Origin: Tritrichomonas musculus
Lineage: Eukaryota > Parabasalia > Tritrichomonadida > Tritrichomonadidae
Reading direction: 5' to 3'
Length of the DNA stretch: 64,000 bases
NCBI GenBank assembly: GCA_039105265.1
Contig: JAPFFF010000056.1
Span: 930,001 to 994,000 of the forward strand
The notes below the pieces were generated by a model. The model was not told the DNA's origin. It made no database searches and saw nothing but the letters and a program-made list of their open reading frames with translations. Both the position numbers and the translations under genes were made by a program. This document shows positions 9,407-19,976 of this stretch, piece after piece; the first letter of the stretch is position 1; each line of letters starts with the position of its first letter.

Positions 9407-12400
9407 ATGAGATTTTATATATCACATGCCATTTGGAAAAAAAAAATAAAAATGAGAATTGGGCAGACATTAGACTTCTCTCAAATTTTGAATAAAAATC
9501 CGTTTAATCCAACAATTTTCAAAATGGAAAATTTAAGGTTTTGTGACATTCCACAAGCATATAAATCATGCCTTGACAAGATTTCTTCAGAATTCATTAA
9601 AAAGGTTTACAATGAGTTTACTTTTTATTTCCTACAATTACAATTATTTTCTTCCAAACAAAAAGAAATTGAAAATTTAATATTAAGTTTCATCAAAAGA
9701 AGCAAATTCATTACTTATAAAATAGATTCACCGAGAGACTCAACATTTTCTAAAGGTATCATTTGTATTGAAAAAAAATGCTTGATCATTGAATCAATTG
9801 ATGCTGCTTTATTTAAAAAAATACTTGAACTAGCGAATTCCGAAATTATTGATGCTGGTTCAAAAGTTCCTGGAAAAAATTATTTTTATAAAAATTGTTC
9901 AAAAGATATGGAAAACGAATTTGTTCAATACACATTTTGTCCTATTTTTAAATATTTGATAAATCGATATTTTTATCCAACAAATTATTTTGAAGATCCA
10001 TCATTTTTTATTTTTAAATATTCTCAAGAAGAAGAAAACAAGAAAAAAGACTTAAATTTGGAATTACATAAAGACATATCAAAAGAATATGAAACAAATG
10101 AAAATAGATTCAATATGATTAAAAATCATATTAATTTAAATGATAATAATGAAAATGAAAAATTTACAGAAAATGATTTTATTGAATTACAAAGTATTCA
10201 TTCAAACAGTGGAATTTCAATTAATCTAGCAATTCATATTAAAACACTTTATATTTTTGTAATAAAAAAATTTCAAGACATTGATATTCAGCATGAAATT
10301 GATTTTTGTGATAAATATTCGCATAGATGCATGACGAAGTTTTATGGATTCATTTATAAAAATGAAAACATTGTTGGATTTGTATATGAATACATGTCAA
10401 ATGGAACACTTCAAGATCGAATGAACAAACCAATCAATGAGATTGAGTCTTTTACGATCATCAACAGAATTTACCAAGCGATTAATTATCTTCATTCAAA
10501 TAGTCTCATTCATCGTGATGTTAAGCCCAATAATATTCTTTTCAATCATGATAATGAAGCATTTCTTTCAGATTTTGATTGCATTCGTGAAGTGACAGAT
10601 AAAGAAATGACATGTGATATTGGAAATATATATTATACTTCACCTGAACAAGATATAAACAAAGATGTGTCATATCCAACTGATATTTTTTCATTTGGAC
10701 TGATTGTTTACTTTATTTTTGAGAAGAAAGAATTGGCAGAATCACAATCTCTCAAAGAAAAAAGAATAGAGTTTCCACCAATGACAAAAGGACCAAAAAG
10801 CATTCAAAATATTTATCAAAAAAGTGTCAAATTGGATCAAAAACGCAGAATAACATTGAAAGAAATATATGATACATTGTGTAAAGAAGCTAAAGAGATT
10901 ACTATTTTTGATAATTATAGTGAAGGTGAAAATATTTTGAATGCAATTCAATACTTTCATGAAAATGTTTATTTGATATTCAATGATACATACAATGAAA
11001 TAGATGACAAAGTCATTTATTGGTATTCTAAGTTTTATATTAGTTATTTAACCAATAGAAGAGATATTCCATCATTTATATTTCAATTTGGAGTCTTATA
11101 TGATGAAAAGTATGCAATAAAAAGTGACCAAATAAAACCTTTCAAATTTTTTGAATTAGCAGCCAAAATGAATAATACAAAGGCAATGAATGCTTTAGGT
11201 TCTCTTTATTTAAAAGGAGAAAGAACTATTCAAAATATCGCCAAAGGAATGGAATTCTTCATTTTAGCAGCACAACAAAATGATCCTGAAGCTTTTTGTA
11301 ATTTAGCTCTTATTTATCTTAATGGATATGGAATTGAAACCAATTTTTCCAAAGCCATTGAATATCTTAAATTAGCAGCAGCACAAAATTATGCAGATGC
11401 ATTTTTTTCATTGGGACTCATTTATTATGACGGTGAGATTGTTGATAAAGATATTGAAAAAGCAAAAGAATTCTTTGAAAAATCAGGAACATTAGGAAAT
11501 TCACAAGCTTTTTTGTTATTAGGTGAAATTTATGAAGATGAAGATAATATATCAAAAGCAAATGAGTTTTTTGAATTATCAGCAAAGATGAATAATCCTG
11601 ATGCTCTCCTTTCTTTAGGATTTAGATACCTTGAAGGTAAAGGTGTCAATAAAGATATTTTGAAAGCTCTAGAATATTTAGAAAAATCATCCAAATATAA
11701 TAATCCTAAAGCGCTTTTCAATTTAGGGATGTTGTATTTAAATGGTGAAGGCGTTAATAAAGATTATTTGAAAGCCAAAGAATATTTTGAAAAATCTGCC
11801 AGTCTAGATCATCCTAATGCATCTTTCCATTTAGGAATGTTGTATTTTAATGGCAAAGGAGGAATTAAACAAGACTATAAAAAAGCAAAAGAATGTTTTG
11901 AATTTTCTGCAATATACAATAATTGTGAATCCTATGCGAATTCTCTTTTATATTTAGGAAAAATATATGAAAATGGTTTTGGTGTTGAAAAAAGTTTATC
12001 AGAAGCTATCAAATACTATAAAAAATCAGCAGATTTGAATAATACAGATGCAATCTATAATTTAGGAATGCTTTATTTTTTTAACAAGAAAGATTATAAA
12101 CAAGCGAGGTATTATTATGAATTAATAGAAAAAGAAAATTATCCAGATGTATTGAATAATCTTGGATTTATTTATTATGAAGGTCTTGAAGTCAAGAAAG
12201 ATGAGGACAAAGCAATAAAATTTTGCAAGAGAGCTGCTGAAAAAAAAGATACAAATGCGTTATTAAACTTAGCTAATATATATAAAGAAAGAGGTAGTAC
12301 TGATGATGATATTTGGAAAGCTAATGAATACTTAAAAACTGCAGCAGATTTGCAAAATATTGACGCATTAATGGAGCTTGGATATATATACTATTATGGA

Positions 12401-14365
12401 ATTGATGTTGAAAAGAGCATTTATTTAGCACGTATTTTTTTTGAAAAAGCGGCCAATTTAAACGATCCATATGCTCTTGCCAATATGGGATGTTTTTATT
12501 TAAATGGAGAAGGAGTTAAACAAGATTTTAATATGGCTGTTTATTATTTTGAAAGAGCAGCAGCACAAAATAACGAAGTTGGATTAAATCATTTGGGAAT
12601 TTGTTACATAAATGGTTTAGGAAAGCAAGTTGATATTGAAAAAGGAATAAATTTATTAAAACGTTCAGCTGATAAAGGATATTCACATGCAAATTTAAAC
12701 ATAGGAATTATGTATCAAAAAGGAAAAGGATTCAAACCAAATTATTCAAAAGCTATTGAATATTATAAATTGTCAGCTAATCAAGGCAATTCAACAGCTT
12801 TAGTCAATTTAGGTTTATTGTATTTGTTTGGTTTTGGTGTTGATAGAAACCCAATTAAGGCAGTGGAATATTTTGAAAAATCTGCTAAAAAAAATAATTC
12901 ATATGCATACGTAAATCTCGCAGAAATTTATATTCATGGCAATGGAGTTCCTAAAGATTATCTAAAAGCAATTTATTATTTTAGAAGATCTGCAGAACAA
13001 AATAATCCAAATGCATTTTTACGTTTAGGTGATATTTATATCAATGGAGAATTCTGTGAACCAAATTATGCATTAGCTATCCAATATTATGAAATGTCAG
13101 CTAATTTAAATAATTCAAATGCATACTTGAGTTTGGGAATAATATATATGATTGGATTAGGAGTTGTGCCAAATTATCAAATTGCTGATAATTATTTTAG
13201 CAAATCGGCTATTTTGAGCAATGCAAAAGCATTCTTTTTATTAGGTGTTTTATATTCTGGAAAATATGCTGAACCAAACTTTTCACTTAGCAAATATTAT
13301 TTTGAAATGGCAGCAGAAAAAGGTAATCCTGAAGCATTATTCGTAATGGGCCAATATCATTCAATTGAAGAAGAATATGACTCTGATGTTAATAAAGCAA
13401 TTGAATATTATGAAAGAAACATTAAATATACAAATGAACCTCAATTTTCAAATAATTATATTGATCCAGTTGTTCTTTATGATATTGATTATTATAATCG
13501 TTTTAAATATTTATCATACAATGATCTTGGGCTTGTATATTTAATCAAATTCGAAGATAGAGTAAAAGCGGAAGATAATTTCCGAAAAGCAGCTTTTGTT
13601 GAATATTCAGCTGCTCTAAATAATCTTGGATTGTTCAGTCAATTTTATTTAAACGATATTAGATTTGCAGAACGTATGTATGAAAGTGCATCTAAATATA
13701 ATGATTTTTCCCTTTCGGAATTCAATCTTGGTCACAATAGAGAAATGATAGGAAAAATAGAAGAATCTATTGAATTCTTCATTCGTGCGTCAAATCATGA
13801 AAATTGTCCAATTAAATATAAATACATAATCAATAGTGACACAAGATTGCAAGCTTCAAAAACATTCATTATTTGTCTTGCTAATTTGAAGCTCGTTAAA
13901 TATTTTCTTTCTAAATCAGAATACTATAAATCTAAAAAGTATTTCATTCGTGCTCTTTCAAAAATAAATGAAGATTCTTATTTCAAATTTATTGTTAATT
14001 TGGATGATACAACAAAAATGTTTTCTGAATTAAAATCAATGATTCTTGGCTCACGTTTATTCGTTTTGGATGAGAAATATAAATCTGATGACAATAAAAA
14101 GCATTCATATCATTTTGAGAACGAAATAGTTTTTCAAAGTCCTCAAAGTTTGTTTGACTTTGCTTCTCAAAATCCCGAAGTGACAAGTATTTTTATTGAT
14201 GAAATCGCAAATATTATTTCAATAATGGAATCCAAATTGTACCAATATCCTTATTTGATATTATTTGGTCGTATAAAAATCAATAAAATAAAAAGGAAAG
14301 ATACAGTTAATTCCAGAGCAGTTAACATTAATAAGCTTTTTTATGAAGGATTTTCAATGGTTTGA
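9407..14365 (+). CDS. Atypical protein kinase with ~21 C-terminal Sel1 repeats
   Basis: 1652 residues. Residues ~255-495 are a kinase domain: VIKK (ATP-binding lysine region), IHRDVKPNNILF with His at residue 369, SDFDCI in place of DFG, SPE in place of APE, and DIFSFGLIVYFIF. The glycine-rich loop is not recognisable. Residues ~570-1370 contain about 21 Sel1-like repeats of ~36 residues (pattern A---LG-LY-NG-GV--D--KA-EYFE-AA---). Degenerate repeats and a conserved tail (ILFGRIKINKIKRKDTVNSRAVNINKLFYEGF) follow. The paralogue at 45691-50439 has the same plan and tail. Its start MEDLSFTVIP aligns with internal Met40 here (MENLRFCDIP), so translation may start at 9524, although a TCATA motif supports 9407. 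Sel1 solenoids are scaffolds, so this is probably a signalling scaffold. The retained HRD and both Asp leave activity possible. Confidence 0.85.
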   Translation: MRFYISHAIWKKKIKMRIGQTLDFSQILNKNPFNPTIFKMENLRFCDIPQAYKSCLDKISSEFIKKVYNEFTFYFLQLQLFSSKQKEIENLILSFIKRSKFITYKIDSPRDSTFSKGIICIEKKCLIIESIDAALFKKILELANSEIIDAGSKVPGKNYFYKNCSKDMENEFVQYTFCPIFKYLINRYFYPTNYFEDPSFFIFKYSQEEENKKKDLNLELHKDISKEYETNENRFNMIKNHINLNDNNENEKFTENDFIELQSIHSNSGISINLAIHIKTLYIFVIKKFQDIDIQHEIDFCDKYSHRCMTKFYGFIYKNENIVGFVYEYMSNGTLQDRMNKPINEIESFTIINRIYQAINYLHSNSLIHRDVKPNNILFNHDNEAFLSDFDCIREVTDKEMTCDIGNIYYTSPEQDINKDVSYPTDIFSFGLIVYFIFEKKELAESQSLKEKRIEFPPMTKGPKSIQNIYQKSVKLDQKRRITLKEIYDTLCKEAKEITIFDNYSEGENILNAIQYFHENVYLIFNDTYNEIDDKVIYWYSKFYISYLTNRRDIPSFIFQFGVLYDEKYAIKSDQIKPFKFFELAAKMNNTKAMNALGSLYLKGERTIQNIAKGMEFFILAAQQNDPEAFCNLALIYLNGYGIETNFSKAIEYLKLAAAQNYADAFFSLGLIYYDGEIVDKDIEKAKEFFEKSGTLGNSQAFLLLGEIYEDEDNISKANEFFELSAKMNNPDALLSLGFRYLEGKGVNKDILKALEYLEKSSKYNNPKALFNLGMLYLNGEGVNKDYLKAKEYFEKSASLDHPNASFHLGMLYFNGKGGIKQDYKKAKECFEFSAIYNNCESYANSLLYLGKIYENGFGVEKSLSEAIKYYKKSADLNNTDAIYNLGMLYFFNKKDYKQARYYYELIEKENYPDVLNNLGFIYYEGLEVKKDEDKAIKFCKRAAEKKDTNALLNLANIYKERGSTDDDIWKANEYLKTAADLQNIDALMELGYIYYYGIDVEKSIYLARIFFEKAANLNDPYALANMGCFYLNGEGVKQDFNMAVYYFERAAAQNNEVGLNHLGICYINGLGKQVDIEKGINLLKRSADKGYSHANLNIGIMYQKGKGFKPNYSKAIEYYKLSANQGNSTALVNLGLLYLFGFGVDRNPIKAVEYFEKSAKKNNSYAYVNLAEIYIHGNGVPKDYLKAIYYFRRSAEQNNPNAFLRLGDIYINGEFCEPNYALAIQYYEMSANLNNSNAYLSLGIIYMIGLGVVPNYQIADNYFSKSAILSNAKAFFLLGVLYSGKYAEPNFSLSKYYFEMAAEKGNPEALFVMGQYHSIEEEYDSDVNKAIEYYERNIKYTNEPQFSNNYIDPVVLYDIDYYNRFKYLSYNDLGLVYLIKFEDRVKAEDNFRKAAFVEYSAALNNLGLFSQFYLNDIRFAERMYESASKYNDFSLSEFNLGHNREMIGKIEESIEFFIRASNHENCPIKYKYIINSDTRLQASKTFIICLANLKLVKYFLSKSEYYKSKKYFIRALSKINEDSYFKFIVNLDDTTKMFSELKSMILGSRLFVLDEKYKSDDNKKHSYHFENEIVFQSPQSLFDFASQNPEVTSIFIDEIANIISIMESKLYQYPYLILFGRIKINKIKRKDTVNSRAVNINKLFYEGFSMV

Positions 14366-14561
14366 ATTTAATAATAAGATAGATCGGTAAAAATCGATAT
14401 ATCTTTCGATATAATATTAAATTTTCAGACTAACATTTTTTTTTTTTTTTATGATAGCAAAATATATGTTTATTTGAATCAAAAGAATAACTGATAGAAC
14501 AGAACCAATAAGATATTTATATAAAAAATTAAAAGAATACATAATGAATGTTTATAAATAT

Positions 14562-14594
<33 letters not shown>

Positions 14595-14639
14595 CAACAA
14601 TAATTATAAAATAAAATATTAAAACTTTCTTCTGAAATT
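14366..14639. repeat. Intergenic with a 32-nt poly-T tract
   Basis: Between the kinase-Sel1 gene (+) and the broken kinase-LIM gene (-). An uninterrupted T run covers 14563-14594. Otherwise AT-rich without coding signal. Confidence 0.7.
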
Positions 14640-16349
14640 TCAGAAATTGAGTAGAGATTGATAATTTATTTTGAATTTAACTTTATATTCTTTTTCTAGT
14701 TCGCTTGCAAGCGAAATGATGCAATTCTTATCCAAATTCATTTCTGCAAATTTTTTTAAATATTCGGGATCATCAGTGAACAGAACGTTTTCCATTTTCA
14801 AAACCCAATTCAAGTGTCTTTTATCCTCAGCTAAAACCAAGCACAAGAAGCTAGACTCTTTAATTTTTCTGGCTTCTTCGATTAATTTTTTACCAGACTG
14901 ATCAAGTCCGCCATTTGTTATAAGTTTGAGATTATTACGTTTTTTCAATCTTAATTAGATCGATTATTTGACTGAACTTTTCTTTGATTTCCGAAAATTC
15001 AACTGAAGCAAATAATGCCACTTTTAGAAAAGTGCATCCTTTCGTTACTTTAATGATAGTTATGTCATTGCCCAGAATTTCTTGAAGCTTTTTGTAATCA
15101 ATTTTATTTGGAGGAACACTGAAACGGAAAGTAACAGATGGAAGGAAGTTTTCATATGGCTTACTGATGTTAACTAATTTGAAATCATGTCCGAATAAAT
15201 GAAGACAACTTCAGGTTTGTAATACGATATGTTATCGTTATTAAAAACAGGAAAATTAAACATATCGTTTATTGAATTTTTTATTAATGATGAACGAACG
15301 ATATTCTCAATATTTTGTGGTAGTTCCTTTCCATTCAGATACTCATTGTAATCTTCACGACAAAGGAACATCCCTTGCGTTAAACAGATGAAGTTTTCGT
15401 TTGAATTTCCTTCAGAATATTTTTTGTTGTAAATTTGACATTTGACGCAATCGCGATGATAAGGAAAACCAGAATAATACACAAGATATCTAGGAAATAT
15501 ATTCCTACCGCAAGAAGTACAGAAGATGAGATCCTCTTTAACTCTATTAACGTAATTGGTCACTTCACATTCATTGATATTATCAAGGTAAAAATTTTTA
15601 TCATATGAAAAAGTGAAGAAAAGTTCCTCAAAAGAAGGTCTATCGTCTTTATTTTGAGACCAACATCTTTCAATTAACTTTTTGAATGCTTGTTTAACTG
15701 TATCTGGAATTGTGGGACAATAACCGTCAACGATAGGTGTAATTAAATTTGTAAAAAAGTTCATACATGATGATTCCAAATGAGAAAATATCGAATTCTT
15801 TACTGAATTTATTCTTATTTGCTACTTCTGGTGCTGTAAAACTATTTTGTTGTTGGTTTAAAATTGATGATTCAATATTTGTTAATTTTGGATTAAAATC
15901 GAGGTATAAAAGGATGCTTTGTGATCTAAGATCGCAATGTAGTATGTTATGCTTGTGGAGTAGCATCATGGCGCGTGAAACTCCAATAAGGATAATTTGA
16001 CGAGATGAATTATTAAAAGTAGATGGTAGAATGGAAAGGTTAAGAAGATCATAAAGAGAACCATTCATTGCAAATTCCGTAATTATAAAAGCACTTTCGT
16101 TTTCAAAAGAAATTGTAAATCCTCAAATTGGATTATGGTTGGATGCTGGAATTTGGACAAAAAAGAGATTAATTCATTGATTTTTTCTTCAATATTTTCT
16201 TGGGAACCATCAAAGTTTTGAACTTGCTTTAATATGACTTTTTCATTTGTTTTAATATCAAGATATTCTCTATGCGGTAAACTGCCAGTAGAAGGTAGAT
16301 TTCTTAATAATTTGAATCTATCCATATCTATATAATCATTTAGCTGCAT
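14640..16349 (-). pseudogene. Kinase-LIM gene broken by about four frameshifts
   Basis: Five overlapping minus-strand frames read as one protein: 16349-16083 (kinase N-lobe, GSLPHREY, VILKQV), 16068-15727 (C-lobe, LHCDLRSQSILL, FSFGIIMYEL), 15779-15174 (LIERCWSQNKDDRPSF, then a LIM-type Cys/His zinc domain: CTSCG, YHRDCVKC, FLCRED), ~15195-14945 (KPYENFLPSVTFRF) and 14948-14640. Two of the junctions fall in homopolymers of six (T6 near 15741, A6 near 14943). The kinase was already degenerate: HRD is HCD, the catalytic-loop Asn is Ser, and DFG is not recognisable (LTNIESS). The C-terminal ~180 residues after LIM match nothing I can name. Best read as a decaying pseudokinase-LIM gene, although sequencing errors at homopolymers could account for part of it. 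Confidence 0.75.
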
Positions 16350-16710
16350 GATTCCTTTTGAATTCCTAAAATTTTAATTTGTTAATTTTGAAAAATTTGT
16401 AGGAAACAAATGAAAAAGTCATATTAATCACGTTGATGATATCATAACTTGTTTAGATGCATTTTAAACACGAACAGCTCTCTTTGTTATTTTGTGAAGC
16501 CTTAATGATAGCACGCAAGTTATGAGAAAAGAAGCAGATAAAAATTTTGAGCAAGAATCGTTAGGTTACTTCAATAATGAATTAGTGTATGCCTCCGCCG
16601 ATCAAAATTTATTCAAAATAAAAACACGGGAAAGTGCGAATTTTAAAGTCTATCAAAAATTGAAATAATAATATTTTTTTTTTACTATAAAACAAATAAA
16701 ACATTTTTTT
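16350..16710. other. Intergenic with a 48-codon ORF of unknown origin
   Basis: A plus-strand ORF at 16522-16668 begins MRKEADKNFEQESLGYFNNE and ends NFKVYQKLK. Its amino-acid mix is more protein-like than random AT-rich DNA would give, but it is short and matches no family I know. It may be a gene fragment. The rest of the interval is featureless. Confidence 0.3.
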
Positions 16711-19641
16711 TTACATTTTATCAAAGTCAATTGAAAACATCAGTGTGTCACATATAATAAGCTCAAGAAGTGTCTCAGCAGTTGGAAGGTCGACAAGGTG
16801 CCTGTGTCTAACCGTCAGTTCCTTCTCAGGCGAGAAGTACAGCGCTGGCGGCACAACACCAGATGACTCAGTTATTTCCTCCTTTTTCAATGGCTCAAAT
16901 CTCTTGTACAAATAGGTGAACAGGTCGCTGTCTGAGTTGTTCCACACAACGAACAGCTCGTTTCCCATCTCCTTCGTGAAGTGGCAGAATCCGCAGTCCT
17001 CGAGCTCCTCGAGCAGAAGCAGCCGGATCTTCACGGGAAGGACGTGCGAGCTCGCAGTGAGCCTTGGGAAGAAAGTCCCCTTTGGGAAGCTGTCCATGTG
17101 CGACTGAGTGACCCACGTTGTCATGTTCGCAGCCTTCAAAACAGAAGTCAGCTCTGCGGACGTCATCTTCGTCCTGTCGAGCGCCAGGAGCTCGCCTGTG
17201 ATGTACGTGCGGACGATGACAACTGTCGGAAACTTTATTATTTTTATGTCAAATGTCACATCGTTGTACTCAATGCGCTCGTTGCTGATCTCGCTGTTGT
17301 TGTCGGTGGTGACCTTCACGTGCGGGTTGACGTTGTGGAGGCGGATGACCATCTCGCGGTTGCGGTTGAAGAGGGAAGGATCGCCTGTGCGGTCGAAGAC
17401 AATCATCATTCGCTTCGCCTCGTTGATGCTAGACTCAGAAGGAGCGTCGTCTGCCTGTGGACTGGCTTCTGATGGAGGACTCTTCTCTTCTGCTTTTTTA
17501 GTAACTTTTTCAGTTGCTATTTGGCCACTTTTGGCATTTTTTGGTGATGCTTGTCTCTGCCACTTTTGAGCCACATTTTTGCTTGCAGCTTTACTTTGAG
17601 CTGTCTTTGCTTGGCTCGTTGTTTTAGTCTGGCTTGACTTCTTAGATTGACTTGGGTCTGGTTGATTTGTCTTCTTGGATTGACTGAGGTCTGTTTGATT
17701 TGTTGTATGTGCCTCTTCTTCATCGTCATTTCCACCTTGCGTCTTTGGAACGGATTCTTCGAAGCCTTTGAAATCCCACCGTGTCTCTATCGTTGTGATG
17801 GTGAACTTTCCGTTCTTGTACGCCTTGTCGTCGCCATCGCCGTCGTCGAAAATCTGGAACTTTTTGCTCCCCTTCGGAAAGACGTGGATCGTCAGGACGC
17901 CTTCAAAGTTCATGTTCGATGAGACAGAAGCGGTTGACTTTGAATAAGTGATCTTTGTGTTGCGTGGCGTTTTCATGACAGGCTTCATTTGGGAGGAATT
18001 TGAATTAAAATTATAATTGAAACTTTTTGTTGGGATAATTGAACCAGCCTTCACAAAAAGTGGAATTGAACTTAGTTTTCCATGAATGCCGTGCCAGCCA
18101 CCTCCGTATTCGCGACCTGTCTCAAAATCAAACCAAATTGTTTTATTGGGCATCCAAACTGCATTGTTTGCATGGTTGGTCTCTTCGTCGATTTTTGTAA
18201 CAAATGGTGCTGCGATGATATCTCCATCACTTCCAAGACAAAATTGGCAGGGACACAGTGATGAAGAATTATCTTGACTGTAGCAGTTTCGCATTGAGTT
18301 GATAATCGGTTTTCTGTTGATAACACTCTGATATCCTAATGAATAAAAAAATGGTTCGAGTTCGTTATGAAATGACATGGCGTTTAATATAAAGCATGTG
18401 ATTGATGAATCTAAATTCCAGGGAAAGTTTGGTGGAATAGAAATACGAACAATTGGTAATAAAGAAGCAAATTGAAAAATTCTCACAATTAATTCAAAAT
18501 CGTTCTCAAATTTTTCAATATTGTTTATCTCAAAAAGTTCGTAGATAATTCCTTGATTTGATAAATTTGAAAAATAATTTGGTAATGACGATAAATCTTT
18601 CCAACTTTCGCATTTTTTGGGAGAAATTGGTAACGGCCACCTTTGGCAGCCTAATTCACGAAATTTTGTCAATAATAAAATTCGAAAATTGACTTTTCGG
18701 CGAAAATATGCACGATTGAGAGCATATAATTCTTCATTGATTTGGAAAAAGTCAACTCCATCATTTTCTAGAGGTGTAAAAATATATTTTTGAAATGCAT
18801 TTAAATAATTAGTCTTTTTGGTTGAATATTCAGCTATTTCTCTTAGTTCTAGCTTTAATGCTTGAGAAAAATCACGGTATTGGGCTTCCTTTGGCGATAC
18901 TCCTTTTAGGATGTCTACTGTAATACCAATTTTGAGAAATCGCTTTTTTTTAAGATCATCAAGTTTGTCGAAAATTTCTTGATTCCAACTAAAAAGCTGA
19001 TCTTGAGTATGCCAAGAAGCATCGAGAAAACAACTTCCAAAAAAAATATTCTTTGTAGAAAAATTGTCAAATATTTTAATAGCGTCAGTTATTGTTTGAG
19101 ATGTAAAAGAAATTTTGAATGAATAAAGAGGTGGGAGTTCTGGTGATCCGCTTAATAAAAAAAAGTCTGCAATGCCATTAAAAATTGATTTTCCATATCC
19201 AAAAAAATATAGATCGATTTCGCTTTTATTTCTAATAAGATAAACGCCATCCTTGCTGAGTACGGGAGTATGTGAATCATCGATTATAGTATAACCTAAA
19301 GAAGGATCAGAAAATGTGGATGATTGGTCAGGAAGCGTAAAATCCCATAAAAATTCAGAATAATTTGATTGTATTCTACAATTAGTATTTTTCGGTGGAT
19401 TTCTAAAATCTGTTAACGTAATTGTTAAATCATCAGTCTCAATTTTTAGTAAATCGAGATTCATTTCTTTTTTAAACCTTGGAAGTGGGTGATTTCGATG
19501 CGAAAACGTTCTAGACGGACGGTCTTCAAAAAAAAGTTTAGAATTATATTCAATTCTTAAACATCGACTGGTTAAAATTGTAATTCTATAATTTCCCCAT
19601 GCAATTAATGAAAGGGGATTTGCAGATGCTCCAGAAATCAT
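16711..19641 (-). CDS. GH31 (alpha-glucosidase-like) protein, probably catalytically inactive
   Basis: 976 residues. The N-terminal beta-sandwich motif is recognisable (YRITILTSRCLRIEY...FEDRPS), followed by ELPPLYSFKI, FGSCFLDASWHTQDQLFSWN and, near residues 510-560, VWMPNKTIWFDFETG...GGGWHG and IPLFVKAGSIIP, which are GH31 landmarks. A C-terminal sandwich contains FQIFDDGDGDD. In active GH31 enzymes the nucleophile lies in WxDMNE. The aligned segment here is DFFQINEE (~residue 297), with Gln at the Asp position. The acid/base GDN is replaced in RWPLPISPKKCESW. Both catalytic carboxylates thus seem lost. A K/S/Q/T-rich linker (~640-740) leads to a ~230-residue C-terminal region I cannot assign. 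There is no signal peptide. The 3' third (16740-17960) is much richer in G+C than the 5' two thirds. Probably a sugar-binding or regulatory pseudoenzyme. Confidence 0.75.
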   Translation of the reverse strand: MISGASANPLSLIAWGNYRITILTSRCLRIEYNSKLFFEDRPSRTFSHRNHPLPRFKKEMNLDLLKIETDDLTITLTDFRNPPKNTNCRIQSNYSEFLWDFTLPDQSSTFSDPSLGYTIIDDSHTPVLSKDGVYLIRNKSEIDLYFFGYGKSIFNGIADFFLLSGSPELPPLYSFKISFTSQTITDAIKIFDNFSTKNIFFGSCFLDASWHTQDQLFSWNQEIFDKLDDLKKKRFLKIGITVDILKGVSPKEAQYRDFSQALKLELREIAEYSTKKTNYLNAFQKYIFTPLENDGVDFFQINEELYALNRAYFRRKVNFRILLLTKFRELGCQRWPLPISPKKCESWKDLSSLPNYFSNLSNQGIIYELFEINNIEKFENDFELIVRIFQFASLLPIVRISIPPNFPWNLDSSITCFILNAMSFHNELEPFFYSLGYQSVINRKPIINSMRNCYSQDNSSSLCPCQFCLGSDGDIIAAPFVTKIDEETNHANNAVWMPNKTIWFDFETGREYGGGWHGIHGKLSSIPLFVKAGSIIPTKSFNYNFNSNSSQMKPVMKTPRNTKITYSKSTASVSSNMNFEGVLTIHVFPKGSKKFQIFDDGDGDDKAYKNGKFTITTIETRWDFKGFEESVPKTQGGNDDEEEAHTTNQTDLSQSKKTNQPDPSQSKKSSQTKTTSQAKTAQSKAASKNVAQKWQRQASPKNAKSGQIATEKVTKKAEEKSPPSEASPQADDAPSESSINEAKRMMIVFDRTGDPSLFNRNREMVIRLHNVNPHVKVTTDNNSEISNERIEYNDVTFDIKIIKFPTVVIVRTYITGELLALDRTKMTSAELTSVLKAANMTTWVTQSHMDSFPKGTFFPRLTASSHVLPVKIRLLLLEELEDCGFCHFTKEMGNELFVVWNNSDSDLFTYLYKRFEPLKKEEITESSGVVPPALYFSPEKELTVRHRHLVDLPTAETLLELIICDTLMFSIDFDKM

Positions 19642-19976
19642 AAAAATGTCGTGATTTTTATATTGGATGTATTTTTTTAAAGGATTTACAAAAAAAATGA
19701 ATGTAATGTTATATGAAAAATGAATTTTTTCGTATCATAAAAGAATGCTTAATTTTTTAGTTTAACAATGATATGGTCATTGGAAAGTAGCAAAAATAAA
19801 TTGATATATCTTGCAATTGGTATTTTCTTTTTTCAACAATGATCATTAAAATTATAATTATAAAAATATAAAAATATTATGAAATCATATTTTTCCTTAA
19901 AAATTAATTGTTTATTTTGTTTTTATATTATAATTATATTGAAATTTTGTTGGGATAATTATACTTTCTTTTTTCA
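19642..19976. other. Divergent intergenic region
   Basis: AT-rich region between the GH31-like gene (-) and the small unknown gene (+). It should hold both promoters. No convincing Inr or other element can be singled out. Confidence 0.45.

Noticed and set aside
16981-17735. Several ORFs of 70-160 codons on both strands opposite the GH31-like gene
   Set aside because: They arise because the G+C-rich 3' part of that gene has few stops in any frame. No recognisable motifs.
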